This document shows, piece by piece, positions 18,397 through 27,458 of a stretch of 64,000 bases of DNA; the stretch's first letter is position 1, and the number at the start of each line of letters is the position of its first letter. Position numbers and translations under genes: made by a program. The stretch comes from Candidatus Nitrosopelagicus sp. Lineage in GTDB: Archaea; Thermoproteota; Nitrososphaeria; Nitrososphaerales; Nitrosopumilaceae. Under the pieces are notes generated by a model. That model saw only the letters and a program-made list of their open reading frames with translations. It had not been told where the DNA came from and searched no databases. The stretch spans positions 1-64,000 of the forward strand of contig JAOMAI010000001.1 of the NCBI GenBank assembly GCA_028344155.1. Direction: 5' to 3'.

Positions 18397-19797
18397 TTAC
18401 TTTATGGTGTTCAATTTGAACTCATTATGTAATGATTCAACTACCGCCTTACAGTCATTATCCTTTACAACAAATGCCAAGTTTAACTCCGATGATCCTT
18501 GTGCAATCATCATAACATTAGAATTAGATTTTTGTGCAGCAATAAATACTCTAGATGCGATTCCAACTTTACCTCTCATTCCAGAACCAATTACAGCAAT
18601 TATAGCAACATTTGGAATTGTTTCAATTTTCTTAAGAGTTGTTCCAAGTAGATTAATTTCTAGTGCATTTTCTGCCTTTGGAAGTTCTTCTTTTTTTACA
18701 ACAATTGTTATGCTGGATTCAGATGGATTTGACGATACCATCATTGCATTAATATCATTTTTCGCAAGAACTGAAAAGATTTTTGCAGCAGCACCAGGTC
18801 CTGCAAACAATATACCGCCGGTTAAATCAAGTAATCCTACTTTTCTAATTGCAGACACGCACTTTACAGAATCTTGAGATTTAGAATTAGGTAATGTGAC
18901 AAGAGTTCCTTGGTTGTTCACATCAAAACTACTTCTAATTCGCATTGGAATTTTTTTAGATAATAATGGTTCAAATGTTCGTGGATGGATCTGTTTTGCA
19001 CCAAATCTAGCCATCTCAATTGCTTCAGCATATGAAACTTGTTTGAGGAGTTTTGCATTTTTTATCAATTTTGGATCTGCAGTCATCATTCCTTCAACAT
19101 CACTCATTAGCCAAATTTCGTTTGCGTCAATACATGATGCAATTATTGTTGCAGTATAGTCAGAACCACCACGACCAAACGTAGTAGTATGATCATGTTG
19201 ATCTGCTCCTGCAAATCCAGCTACAACAGGAATACTATTTTTTGATAAATGTTCATTAATTATTTTTGAGAGACGAATTCTTGTAGTATCCATTAGAGGT
19301 CTTGAATCACCAAAATTAGAATCAGTAACTATTCCTGCTTCTCGACCACTCAATGGTATAGATTTATTTTTTAATTCTTGTAATGAAAATGCTACCAAAT
19401 CAATTGATAATTTTTCACCAAATGATATTAGATAATCATATGAACGTGATGTCACTTCCCCTAGTAAAATCAATCCACGAACTAACTCTTCTAATTCAGA
19501 TAAATCAGAATTCAGTTTATTTGAAAGTGATTTTAGAATTTTAGGATTAGTAACTAAATGTGCGGCAAACTGTTTATGTTTTTGAGATATCTTTGCAAGC
19601 ATTCTGTTTGCATCTTTTTTATTTCCTTTTTCTATTAATGATGATATCTGAATTAACTCATCAGTAATTCCATCTACTGCTGAACACACAACTACAGTTT
19701 TGTTCTTTTTTGCTATTTTATCTACAGTTTTTGCTACGTTTTTGATATCTTTGACGGTTGCCAATGATGTTCCACCAAATTTTACTACTAATTTCAA
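18397..19797 (-). CDS. lysC: Aspartate kinase
   Basis: VVKFGGTSLATV, GFAGADQHDHTTTFGRGGSDYTATIIA, C-terminal ACT domains. Confidence 0.93.
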   Translation of the reverse strand: MKLVVKFGGTSLATVKDIKNVAKTVDKIAKKNKTVVVCSAVDGITDELIQISSLIEKGNKKDANRMLAKISQKHKQFAAHLVTNPKILKSLSNKLNSDLSELEELVRGLILLGEVTSRSYDYLISFGEKLSIDLVAFSLQELKNKSIPLSGREAGIVTDSNFGDSRPLMDTTRIRLSKIINEHLSKNSIPVVAGFAGADQHDHTTTFGRGGSDYTATIIASCIDANEIWLMSDVEGMMTADPKLIKNAKLLKQVSYAEAIEMARFGAKQIHPRTFEPLLSKKIPMRIRSSFDVNNQGTLVTLPNSKSQDSVKCVSAIRKVGLLDLTGGILFAGPGAAAKIFSVLAKNDINAMMVSSNPSESSITIVVKKEELPKAENALEINLLGTTLKKIETIPNVAIIAVIGSGMRGKVGIASRVFIAAQKSNSNVMMIAQGSSELNLAFVVKDNDCKAVVESLHNEFKLNTIK

Positions 19798-19830
19798 ATC
19801 TGTTTCACCCGAACAATTGGTCTTAAAATT

Positions 19831-20577
19831 CTAACTCTCAACACGAGGAGCTAAATAGAAATGAATTTGACCTAAATTTGAAACCTTGAATTCAACTCTT
19901 AGAGGTTTTGCAGTAGAATATTCACATGTAACAACATCAACACTACTACCAACAGCCTTGATTATGGGATTTAGATATTCCAGGCTGTATGTACCTGTAC
20001 TTTCTTGTTTTACAGATAATTCCTGAATTTCATCTTGGGTACTTTCTAATGCAATATCAACTTCTCCAGAATCACCCTTACCAGAAAATGTGGTAGAAGA
20101 TTCACTAGAAGTGATGGTTAGATAATCAGAGACGACTTGCACGTCTCCAAGAATTTTATCTAATGCAGATGAAGTTAGTGATATTTTTGCATCATATGGA
20201 ATTTTTGGTAACGGTGTATCAGATGCGGAGCTTTCAATTAATCGCATTTTGTATTTTTTATTCTTACCTATTGTAACTAGAAGCATATTATCATCAGATA
20301 TGTTAATTTCAATTGAATTACTTTTGTCAGATCTTTTAATTAATTTTGAAAACTCATCAATACGAACTCCAAATTTTATATCACTATCGCAATTGTATTT
20401 TTCAAATGCAGAATTTGGCCAGTTAATATCAATTAATGCTACATGAGAAGGATCCATTCCTCTAAAGGATATTCCTTCCACGGTTGCCTCAAATGTTGCC
20501 TCTTCTACAAGTGTAGAAATTGCAGAGATGATTGCCTTCCATTCTTCTGCCCCATTTGTCTTAGCTGAAAAAACCAA
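19831..20577 (-). CDS. pcn: Sliding clamp PCNA
   Basis: 248 aa; VEEATFEATVEGISFRGMDPSHVALIDI; PLRVEFKVSNLGQIHFYLAPRVES. Confidence 0.95.
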   Translation of the reverse strand: MVFSAKTNGAEEWKAIISAISTLVEEATFEATVEGISFRGMDPSHVALIDINWPNSAFEKYNCDSDIKFGVRIDEFSKLIKRSDKSNSIEINISDDNMLLVTIGKNKKYKMRLIESSASDTPLPKIPYDAKISLTSSALDKILGDVQVVSDYLTITSSESSTTFSGKGDSGEVDIALESTQDEIQELSVKQESTGTYSLEYLNPIIKAVGSSVDVVTCEYSTAKPLRVEFKVSNLGQIHFYLAPRVES

Positions 20578-20611
20578 ATCATTATTTTGTCGTGAGTGCT
20601 AAAGTTAAACC

Positions 20612-20935
20612 TTATGCGTAATTTCGCCAAGTGTGTTTACATTTTGTGCATCTAAAGAATTGTGTTGTTGGCTCATCAGCGCTTCTTGTTTGAAGCATCC
20701 ACCATACAGCCTCTCTATGATTACAATCTTTATTTTCACAATCAATTTCCATTGTCGGTAAAACATCTTTTCCTTCATTTTCTTCTAATACAAGAAAATC
20801 AGATTCTGTTTCTTGTGAAGTAGATTGTTTTTCTATTTTTTGTCCACCTTCAGTGTAATTGCATTTTGGACAAGTTAGAACTAAAGTATTAGAATCTTTT
20901 TTGAGCCTGACATCACAGGTAGGACAGAATTTCAT
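20612..20935 (-). CDS. tfs: Transcription factor S (TFIIS/RPB9-like)
   Basis: MKFCPTCDVRLKKD ... C-ribbon NKDCNHREAVWWMLQTRSADEPTTQFFRCTKCKHTWRNYA. Confidence 0.95.
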   Translation of the reverse strand: MKFCPTCDVRLKKDSNTLVLTCPKCNYTEGGQKIEKQSTSQETESDFLVLEENEGKDVLPTMEIDCENKDCNHREAVWWMLQTRSADEPTTQFFRCTKCKHTWRNYA

Positions 20936-20944
20936 CTGTGAAAA

Positions 20945-21217
20945 TCACTTTATTTTTGAATTGATGAGTTTTTGTAAACTTGCAACTTCAGCAATTGCAG
21001 TATCTGCTGCTGCAGAAATCTGAGTCATTGGGTTTGATTTTGAGTTAACTCTCATCCATATTTCATTAGTCAATGGATGTTTGATTATAACACCTGCAAA
21101 ATCTGTATTTTTGTCTTTTAGAAGTTCGTGTTGAATAATGTAGAGAGCACCTATATCAGCGTCTTTAATTGCCAGGCTGGCTTCTTTTTTATCTGAATTA
21201 ATTAATTGAATGTTCAA
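20945..21217 (-). CDS. rpo11: DNA-directed RNA polymerase subunit Rpo11 (RpoL)
   Basis: LNIQLINSDKKEASLAIKDADIGALYIIQHELLKDKNTDFAGVIIKHPLTNEIWMRV; start trimmed to a TTG, the track extends to 21259. Confidence 0.85.
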   Translation of the reverse strand: MNIQLINSDKKEASLAIKDADIGALYIIQHELLKDKNTDFAGVIIKHPLTNEIWMRVNSKSNPMTQISAAADTAIAEVASLQKLINSKIK

Positions 21218-21252
21218 TTGATCAAAAAAGAACTTATTGTGGATATAAATCA

Positions 21253-21798
21253 ATGTCAATTATGTCCGAAACTCAGATTTCAGCAATAACTCTTGGTAAA
21301 GAAAAAGACGAATTTGCTAGTGATGAAAAAATTACCATTACTGCCAGATTTTCATTAACAGGCGGATTAAGAGATGCATTTAATGAAAAAAATTGGACAC
21401 AAGCATATGATGAAAATGATAATACTATCAAACTAAAGTATGGCATAAAATTGGCAAAAGGTGGTATTCGAAAACATGAATTGGGCAAGCCTGTAGACAC
21501 ATACAGAAAGGCATCAATTTTTTGGACCAGAAATCCAAAGTTGGTAAATCCAATGAAAGATAGAAGAATATGGGTTCAAGTAGCAAAGAATTTTGAACCA
21601 TTTATTGCATTAACTGAAGAAGATGTACAAAAGGAATTTTTTGATTTTGAGGAAAAATTCACATTTAATGCATCAGAATTAGGAACAGGTAATCATAAAA
21701 TTTCTGCAGAAGCATTTGCTTCATGGGAAACACATCCTTACATCAAGAAAGGCGATGCCAAGAATCAATCAAGTGAGATTGAAATAAGTATTAATTAG
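21253..21798 (+). CDS. Protein of unknown function
   Basis: 181-aa ORF, no recognised motif; first of a three-gene + strand cluster with two 50-aa genes. Confidence 0.55.
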   Translation: MSIMSETQISAITLGKEKDEFASDEKITITARFSLTGGLRDAFNEKNWTQAYDENDNTIKLKYGIKLAKGGIRKHELGKPVDTYRKASIFWTRNPKLVNPMKDRRIWVQVAKNFEPFIALTEEDVQKEFFDFEEKFTFNASELGTGNHKISAEAFASWETHPYIKKGDAKNQSSEIEISIN

Positions 21799-21817
21799 TT
21801 GAATTTGGTGTTATAGT

Positions 21818-21970
21818 ATGGCAAAATACGATGGATTACTTGGACAACCAGTTTTAGAAGTTGAAGAACCAGATAAAGAAGGAGGAATTACAATAATTCT
21901 CAAGGATAATAGATTTATGTTCATTAAAGCAGTAGACGGTAAAATTGAAACCGTCTCAATTCCGGAGTGA
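21818..21970 (+). CDS. 50-aa mini-protein, paralogue A (not in ORF track)
   Basis: MAKYDGLLGQPVLEVEEPDKEGGITIILKDNRFMFIKAVDGKIETVSIPE*; paralogous to the next ORF. Confidence 0.75.
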   Translation: MAKYDGLLGQPVLEVEEPDKEGGITIILKDNRFMFIKAVDGKIETVSIPE

Positions 21971-21976
21971 TTTAAA

Positions 21977-22129
21977 ATGGCAAAATTTGATGGAATAAGA
22001 ATGCAAGATATTATTGAAGTCCAAGATCCTGACGCTGAAGGTGGTTTGACTTTAGTTTTCAAAGACGATATACGATTAAAGATTAAAGTCGTTGATGGAA
22101 AATTAGTTTCTGAATCAATTCCAGAGTAG
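21977..22129 (+). CDS. 50-aa mini-protein, paralogue B (not in ORF track)
   Basis: MAKFDGIRMQDIIEVQDPDAEGGLTLVFKDDIRLKIKVVDGKLVSESIPE*; same length, 26/50 ungapped identities with paralogue A by hand count. Confidence 0.75.
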   Translation: MAKFDGIRMQDIIEVQDPDAEGGLTLVFKDDIRLKIKVVDGKLVSESIPE

Positions 22130-22130
22130 A

Positions 22131-22625
22131 TTAATCATTTAGAGTTTTTGCATACTGGAAAATCATTTCTTCTTGTACAAATGACTGGATTGAACCATGT
22201 CTTTGTTCTCTGACATGCTGAATTGCATCTTCGGCTGACATTTTTTCATATTTTATCAAATAACAGGCAAGTATTGTTCCGGTACGTCCTAAACCTGCTA
22301 AACAGTGTACCATTACGGGTTCTTTATTTTCAATTTTTTGATGAACATAATCTACTGAATTTTTTAGATCATCAAAACTTGGAACGCCCATATCATCAGA
22401 TAAAACGTGTAGATAATTCATCTCGTTTACCCAATTTTCATCTAGTGGTTCTTCTCTAATTGTTACAATTGTTTTAACGCCTTCTTCTTGCATCCATTCA
22501 ATTTCTTTCTTTGATGTAGGAATTGCACTTCCTGCAAGTTTACCATCAATTAACCAGGAAAAATTATCTGGTCGTCCAGTAAGTTTTCCATGAAGTTTTC
22601 GCTTAGCATCTCCAATTTTGGTCAT
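22131..22625 (-). CDS. Dual-specificity protein phosphatase (PTP superfamily)
   Basis: MVHCLAGLGRTGTILACYLI (HCxxGxxR). Confidence 0.92.
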   Translation of the reverse strand: MTKIGDAKRKLHGKLTGRPDNFSWLIDGKLAGSAIPTSKKEIEWMQEEGVKTIVTIREEPLDENWVNEMNYLHVLSDDMGVPSFDDLKNSVDYVHQKIENKEPVMVHCLAGLGRTGTILACYLIKYEKMSAEDAIQHVREQRHGSIQSFVQEEMIFQYAKTLND

Positions 22626-22688
22626 AATATATGCAATATGAGATCATAATATAAGATAAAAGATAATAAAAAGAAATTTTTGTTGGAC

Positions 22689-22988
22689 TTAATCTACTAA
22701 TTCAGTCCAACCTTTGACGAAGACAGAGTTTCTGTATAGTGGGACAGGTTGTCCTACTGTAAAGTCCATTGGTCTCATCCAAAAGATTGCTTTTGTTGGG
22801 CAAACTCCGATGCATGCACCGTCGGTGATACATCTTTCAGGATAAAAGACAAATGCTTTTCCTCTTTTCCAGCCTTCGACTGGTTTTACTCTTAATACAT
22901 CAGGTCCTAAAGAGGTACAAATTTCAACACATAAAGCGCATCCAATGCACATTTGTTCTCCAATGTCTGGAAGTATTGCTACTGGCAT
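22689..22988 (-). CDS. 2x[4Fe-4S] ferredoxin-like protein
   Basis: CIGCALCVEICTSLGP and CITDGACIGVCPTKAIF cluster-binding motifs. Confidence 0.9.
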   Translation of the reverse strand: MPVAILPDIGEQMCIGCALCVEICTSLGPDVLRVKPVEGWKRGKAFVFYPERCITDGACIGVCPTKAIFWMRPMDFTVGQPVPLYRNSVFVKGWTELVD

Positions 22989-23080
22989 GAAAAATTATGC
23001 TAAATTGATCTTAATATAACTTACCTCAAAATTGCGAATTATAACGCCGTTTGGATTTTTTATAACACTGTTTGAAAAAA

Positions 23081-23632
23081 TCATTTTTCAAATATTATTT
23101 TAGATCGATCAGAAATTGTAAATTTTTGCAATTCTGTATTTTCAAGAATTTGACGACCGTTTGGAAGAATCCAATCATTTTCTTTTTTTCCAGCCAATGC
23201 CGAAATGATCAAAATTGATTTTGAGAAAGCAACATTTCTTGCAAGTAGCATCAAAATTGCATTTACAAGCCTTCCAGAATCTGCATCATTAGAAAGTGTG
23301 TTGTATAATCCATTTATTGAATCAAAAATTATCAAATGAGGTTCTATTGAGAGTTTTGTAAAAATTTTAGGAAGGATTTCGCTTATTTTCGAGTTGAGTG
23401 TAGTAAATAATGTCAGATTAGAGATTGTAAGAAGTTTTGATTTAACATACCCAGAAAAAAGAAAATCAAGATCAACGTATAGAACTGGAAGAGTTTGTTC
23501 AGATGTAATTTTTTGAATTAGTTTAATTTTAGAAAATGCATTTTCGTAGAAAAATAGATTAGAACTTGATGGAATTAAGCGTTCTTCTAATAATTGAAAA
23601 TTTTCAAATGTTGCATGGTTTTTATCCAACAA
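23081..23632 (-). CDS. RecA/KaiC-superfamily-like protein lacking a recognisable Walker A
   Basis: Walker-B-like PHLIIFDSINGLYNTL; P-loop position reads YENAFSKIKL instead of GxxGxGKT. Confidence 0.55.
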   Translation of the reverse strand: MLDKNHATFENFQLLEERLIPSSSNLFFYENAFSKIKLIQKITSEQTLPVLYVDLDFLFSGYVKSKLLTISNLTLFTTLNSKISEILPKIFTKLSIEPHLIIFDSINGLYNTLSNDADSGRLVNAILMLLARNVAFSKSILIISALAGKKENDWILPNGRQILENTELQKFTISDRSKIIFEK

Positions 23633-23657
23633 TAATTATTTTTGAATCGGATATATA

Positions 23658-24803
23658 ATGAATTTTGAAGCAGTTTCTAAAGAATTTCAAACTGATAAGA
23701 TCTATTTGAATAATGCATCTGTTTCAGTAATGCCTAAAATCAGTATAGAAGTAATGAAGCAGTTTCTCATAGATTATTCAGAAATGGGACCAGATTCTCC
23801 AGAATCTGAAGTTTTCATAAAAGAATTATGGGGAAAAACAAGAAAGGCGGTTTCAAAAGTGGTAAAATGCAATCCTAATGAAATTGTAATTACACAAAGC
23901 GTAACTGACGGAGTAAACAATGTGGCAAATGGAATAAACTTTGAAAATGATTCCAATATCGTAATTAGAGGTGGAGAACATGAACATCATGCAAATTATT
24001 TTCCTTGGTTAAAACTTGGAAAAAAAATTGACGTGCGAAGTTTACCTGTTGATGAAAATGGAGGATTTACAGACTCGGATTTAAAAAAATTATTGGATAA
24101 AAAAACAAAATTGGTGGCATTAAGTCATGGCCTATATAATTCAGGTTTAATTTTGCCAGTAAAAGAAATCGGCAAAGAATTACAAAAAGAAAATATCCCA
24201 TATTTCTTGGATACAGCCCAAACTGTAGGGTGTGTTGGGGAATTTGACTTTGCAGATACGGGATGTGATTTTATGTCATTTAATGGCTCAAAATGGTTGT
24301 GTGGACCAATGGGTACCGGAGTGTTTTATTGTAAACAAGAATCTAGTAATTTACTGGAACCTCTAAACATTGGAGGAGAATCTGCGGATTCAAATGAAAA
24401 GGATGGTTTAACATACAAAGAAATGCCTGACAAATTTCAAACTGGATTTAGAAATTATGTTGGGTTAGCAGGAATGGAATCCTCAATTTCATTTTTACAA
24501 AATTTAGGATGGGATAATATTAGAAATCATATCATAAACTTGTCAAATCTATTCATAAATGAAATTGGAAAGATTCCAGAATCCAAAGTATTTGGTCCAG
24601 AAAATGAAGCTGAGAGAACAAGTATAGTTTCATTTGAGATTGAAAATCACGATCCTGAAAAAATTGTATCAGTAATGGCTCAAAAAGGAATAATCATTGC
24701 AAAAAGAGAAATCTATGAAAAACCAGTTTTGAGAATTTCTCCTCACATATACAATACAAAAGATGAGATTATAGGGTTAGTAGAAGAATTAAAGAGATTA
24801 TGA
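23658..24803 (+). CDS. Class V aminotransferase / cysteine desulfurase-like
   Basis: YLNNASVSVMPKISIE, ITQSVTDGVN, DTAQTVGCV, FNGSKWLCGPMGTGVFY. Confidence 0.88.
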   Translation: MNFEAVSKEFQTDKIYLNNASVSVMPKISIEVMKQFLIDYSEMGPDSPESEVFIKELWGKTRKAVSKVVKCNPNEIVITQSVTDGVNNVANGINFENDSNIVIRGGEHEHHANYFPWLKLGKKIDVRSLPVDENGGFTDSDLKKLLDKKTKLVALSHGLYNSGLILPVKEIGKELQKENIPYFLDTAQTVGCVGEFDFADTGCDFMSFNGSKWLCGPMGTGVFYCKQESSNLLEPLNIGGESADSNEKDGLTYKEMPDKFQTGFRNYVGLAGMESSISFLQNLGWDNIRNHIINLSNLFINEIGKIPESKVFGPENEAERTSIVSFEIENHDPEKIVSVMAQKGIIIAKREIYEKPVLRISPHIYNTKDEIIGLVEELKRL

Positions 24804-25064
24804 TTTTTCTTGTTGTTCAATTACTAGCATTGTCAAGGTAGATTGAACATTTTCAATTTTTCTAATATCGTTTGTTACAATTGATTTTAATTTTTCACCG
24901 TTGTCAGATGATAGTTTGACAATTATGTCATAAACGCCATAAACGCCTTGAATTTCGAGTTTAACGTCATTTTGGTCCGCTAACATTTCTTTAATTTCTT
25001 TAATGATTTGAACATCTGTTCCTAGATTTGAGTTGATCAATACATAAGAAATAGGCAATACCAA
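24798..25064 (-). CDS. Stand-alone Lrp/AsnC ligand-binding (RAM) domain protein
   Basis: AYVLINSNLGTD-type RAM fold: GVYGVYDIIVKLSSDNGEKLKSIVTNDIRKIENVQSTLTMLVI; no HTH. Confidence 0.85.
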   Translation of the reverse strand: MVLPISYVLINSNLGTDVQIIKEIKEMLADQNDVKLEIQGVYGVYDIIVKLSSDNGEKLKSIVTNDIRKIENVQSTLTMLVIEQQEKS

Positions 25065-25111
25065 AAAGCCTCAAATACAATATTTAACTTTTCATAGATG
25101 TACCAGTTAAT

Positions 25112-25759
25112 ATGAAAGTAATCGATTTAACATTAACAATTTCAGAAGATATTCCAACATTTCCAGGTTCGCCACAACCTAATTTTATCAATTGGGAGAG
25201 TATAGAAAAAGATGGATACAATCTTGAATTGCTATTTTTAAGCACTCATACAGGAACTCATATTGATGCACCGTATCATTTTGTCAAAAAAGGTCAGAAA
25301 ATTGATCAGATAGTGACTAGAAGATTAGTTACAGAGGCCATTTTGATAAAAATTAGGAAAGGTTCAGATCAGGCAATTACAAAAACTGACATACAAAAAT
25401 TTGAGAAAAAATATGGAAAGGTAGATGATGGCTCAACTGTCATATTTCATACAGGCTGGCAGAAGAATCTAAACAAGAAATCTTACTATATGAAAAATCC
25501 AGGATTGGCAGTATCTGCTGCAAAATATCTTGCTTCAAAAAAAATCAATCTAATCGGGATTGATTCACCAAGTATCGATTTGGGAAAAGATGGAAAATTT
25601 TCTGTTCATCATGTTTTAGCAAAAAATAATATTTTGATTGTAGAGAATTTGACAAATCTCGATAAAATTAGTTCAGAAAAATTTCATCTAATTGTAGCAC
25701 CCTTAAAACTCAAAAATGCTACAGGCTCACCTGTTAGAGCAATGGCATTAGTTAATTAA
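25112..25759 (+). CDS. Cyclase / arylformamidase (kynurenine formamidase) family
   Basis: STHTGTHIDAPYHF metal-binding motif; GIDSPSIDL. Confidence 0.9.
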   Translation: MKVIDLTLTISEDIPTFPGSPQPNFINWESIEKDGYNLELLFLSTHTGTHIDAPYHFVKKGQKIDQIVTRRLVTEAILIKIRKGSDQAITKTDIQKFEKKYGKVDDGSTVIFHTGWQKNLNKKSYYMKNPGLAVSAAKYLASKKINLIGIDSPSIDLGKDGKFSVHHVLAKNNILIVENLTNLDKISSEKFHLIVAPLKLKNATGSPVRAMALVN

Positions 25760-25825
25760 ATTACCACTAGTTACTATTTTTAGCACTTGGTTATATGTTC
25801 TGAACGCGTAAATACTGTGAGGAAA

Positions 25826-26146
25826 ATGCAAAAAACATCACTCAAAAGCGAAAGTATATCGCGGATAGCAATGCTAGGACTGGCTGTAGCAGGAATAGCC
25901 GTCATCCTAACACTATTGCTTGCTCCGTGGAACTGGATGCCAACAGAATACGCAGAACAAATTACTGTGATTGCAGTGACCGACTACGGATGTGTTGGTG
26001 AATCCCAGATGGGTAACTCAGTCGTAGTAAGTGATTGTTCAGCAAGCGTCGGTGATGTAATTTCCGCAGAATTTTACGCACCAGCCAGCGACAAAAACGG
26101 ATACTACGACAGAATCTATGAAAAGCTAGCAGTAGTGGAACCATAG
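25826..26146 (+). CDS. Small single-TM secreted protein, unknown function
   Basis: TM RIAMLGLAVAGIAVILTLLLAPW; two Cys in the mature region; likely start at the internal ATG. Confidence 0.55.
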   Translation: MQKTSLKSESISRIAMLGLAVAGIAVILTLLLAPWNWMPTEYAEQITVIAVTDYGCVGESQMGNSVVVSDCSASVGDVISAEFYAPASDKNGYYDRIYEKLAVVEP

Positions 26147-26207
26147 ACCCAATCTCTCTTTTTGTTTTCAAAATAACATTTTTTAATCAATTTTTTAGAA
26201 TTACATC

Positions 26208-26369
26208 ATGGGCCTATTTGGAAACAAAGGAAAAAAAGTAGTCATCACAGGTACATTATGCCGAATTTGTGGAATGAATTTTGCTGCCACAGATAGATTG
26301 ATGAGACATATGGTAAAGGCTCATGGTAAGGCCAAAAAGGACACAGGCCCTAGTTGTCCAAATTGTTAA
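26208..26369 (+). CDS. 53-aa C2H2-type zinc-finger mini-protein (not in ORF track)
   Basis: MGLFGNKGKKVVITGTLCRICGMNFAATDRLMRHMVKAHGKAKKDTGPSCPNC*; CxxC-x12-HxxxxH plus a C-terminal CxxC. Confidence 0.75.
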   Translation: MGLFGNKGKKVVITGTLCRICGMNFAATDRLMRHMVKAHGKAKKDTGPSCPNC

Positions 26370-26381
26370 CTTTCTAGAAAA

Positions 26382-26690
26382 TTATCTTTCATAGTATTCA
26401 ACTGGATAATCAAACTGTTTATTGTAATCAACTGCGTCCCAGAACTTTTCATCATCAATATCTCGACCTTCAGATATCCAAACATTGAGTACTTTTTGCA
26501 TGAAGAGTTTTGTTGTGTCATCGATGTCAGGTCTCTTACCTGTACTGTGTTCAATTTGATCACGATTTTCTTTTAGAGCGGTAAGAACCTGTTTTAGAGA
26601 CTTGCCGTTTTTGAGCGCCTGCTTTGCCTGCGCCTCAGCCATCTTTTCCTCTTTTGATTTACCAAAAAATCGCATGTCAGATGAAGGCAT
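26382..26690 (-). CDS. Protein of unknown function
   Basis: 102-aa ORF, charged helical; MPSSDMRFFGKSKEEKMAEAQAKQALKNGKSLKQV. Confidence 0.6.
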   Translation of the reverse strand: MPSSDMRFFGKSKEEKMAEAQAKQALKNGKSLKQVLTALKENRDQIEHSTGKRPDIDDTTKLFMQKVLNVWISEGRDIDDEKFWDAVDYNKQFDYPVEYYER

Positions 26691-26766
26691 TTTGTATGTT
26701 TAAGTCTAATTTGAAATTGATCCCTTAGTATAATTAGGGGAAATGTAGTGGAAGTTCAGAAAGATT

Positions 26767-27192
26767 ATGGGTTACGATAGACCACCACGAGAAATGCACG
26801 ACGCAACATGTGGAGATTGCGGTAAAGAATGCCATGTTCCATTTGAGCCTCGTAATGACAAGCCAGTTTATTGTAACGATTGTTTCCAAGACCACAAACC
26901 AGCAAGAGACGACCGTGGCGGAGGCCGATTCGGTGGACGCGGCGGCGGTGGATATGGTAGAGGTAGAGACGACCGTGGACGCGGAGCAGGTGGATATGGT
27001 AGAAATAGCCGTGGCGGAGGAAGATTTGGAAGAGACAGACCTCCAAGAGAAATGCACGACGCAACATGTGGAGATTGCGGTAAAGAATGTCAAGTTCCAT
27101 TCAAACCAAGCGGTGACAAGCCAGTTTATTGTAACGATTGTTTCCAAGACCACAAACCAGCAAGAGACGACCGTGGACGCGGAAGATATTAG
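26767..27192 (+). CDS. Duplicated CxxC-x17-CxxC domain protein with RGG/RG-rich linker
   Basis: Two near-identical units DATCGDCGKEC..PVYCNDCFQDHKPARDDRG joined by GGGRFGGRGGGGYGRGRDDRGRGAGGYGRNSRGGGRFGR. Confidence 0.85.
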   Translation: MGYDRPPREMHDATCGDCGKECHVPFEPRNDKPVYCNDCFQDHKPARDDRGGGRFGGRGGGGYGRGRDDRGRGAGGYGRNSRGGGRFGRDRPPREMHDATCGDCGKECQVPFKPSGDKPVYCNDCFQDHKPARDDRGRGRY

Positions 27193-27225
27193 TCATTTTT
27201 ATACAAATAATCTACTAAAAAATTA

Positions 27226-27417
27226 TTGAACTTCAATTGTGTTTACCCATCTTGTGATTTTAAGAAAAACGATATTGAAGAAGAAGAGTTTCTAAAGCAT
27301 TTGAATGAGATGCATCATGATGAGATGAAAGAGGCATCAGAAAGAGAAAGTATTCCGATTAAGATGATTGAGATGATATCAGTTTCAAATTCTAAAGTTT
27401 TCATTAATTCTGGATAA
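27226..27417 (+). CDS. Small C2H2-like metal-binding protein (DUF1059-like)
   Basis: MNFNCVYPSCDFKKNDIEEEEFLKHLNEMHHDEM; TTG start. Confidence 0.6.
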   Translation: MNFNCVYPSCDFKKNDIEEEEFLKHLNEMHHDEMKEASERESIPIKMIEMISVSNSKVFINSG

Positions 27418-27458
27418 AAAATAGCCTATTCTAGGCACAAAAATTAGAAAAAAAGGAA

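Noticed and set aside
18404-18877. 157-aa plus-strand ORF opposite aspartate kinase, and similar antisense ORFs (e.g. 39263-39670, 53695-54159, 61385-61780)
   Set aside because: Lie entirely within strongly supported CDSs on the other strand; translations lack coherent domains.
26734-27153. 139-aa minus-strand ORF opposite the RGG/CxxC protein, plus the overlapping 26765-27100 (-) and 26810-27229 (+) ORFs
   Set aside because: Low-complexity Ser/Thr/Val or Arg/His translations are shadows of the GC-rich duplicated CDS; the 26767-27192 frame has clear motif conservation.
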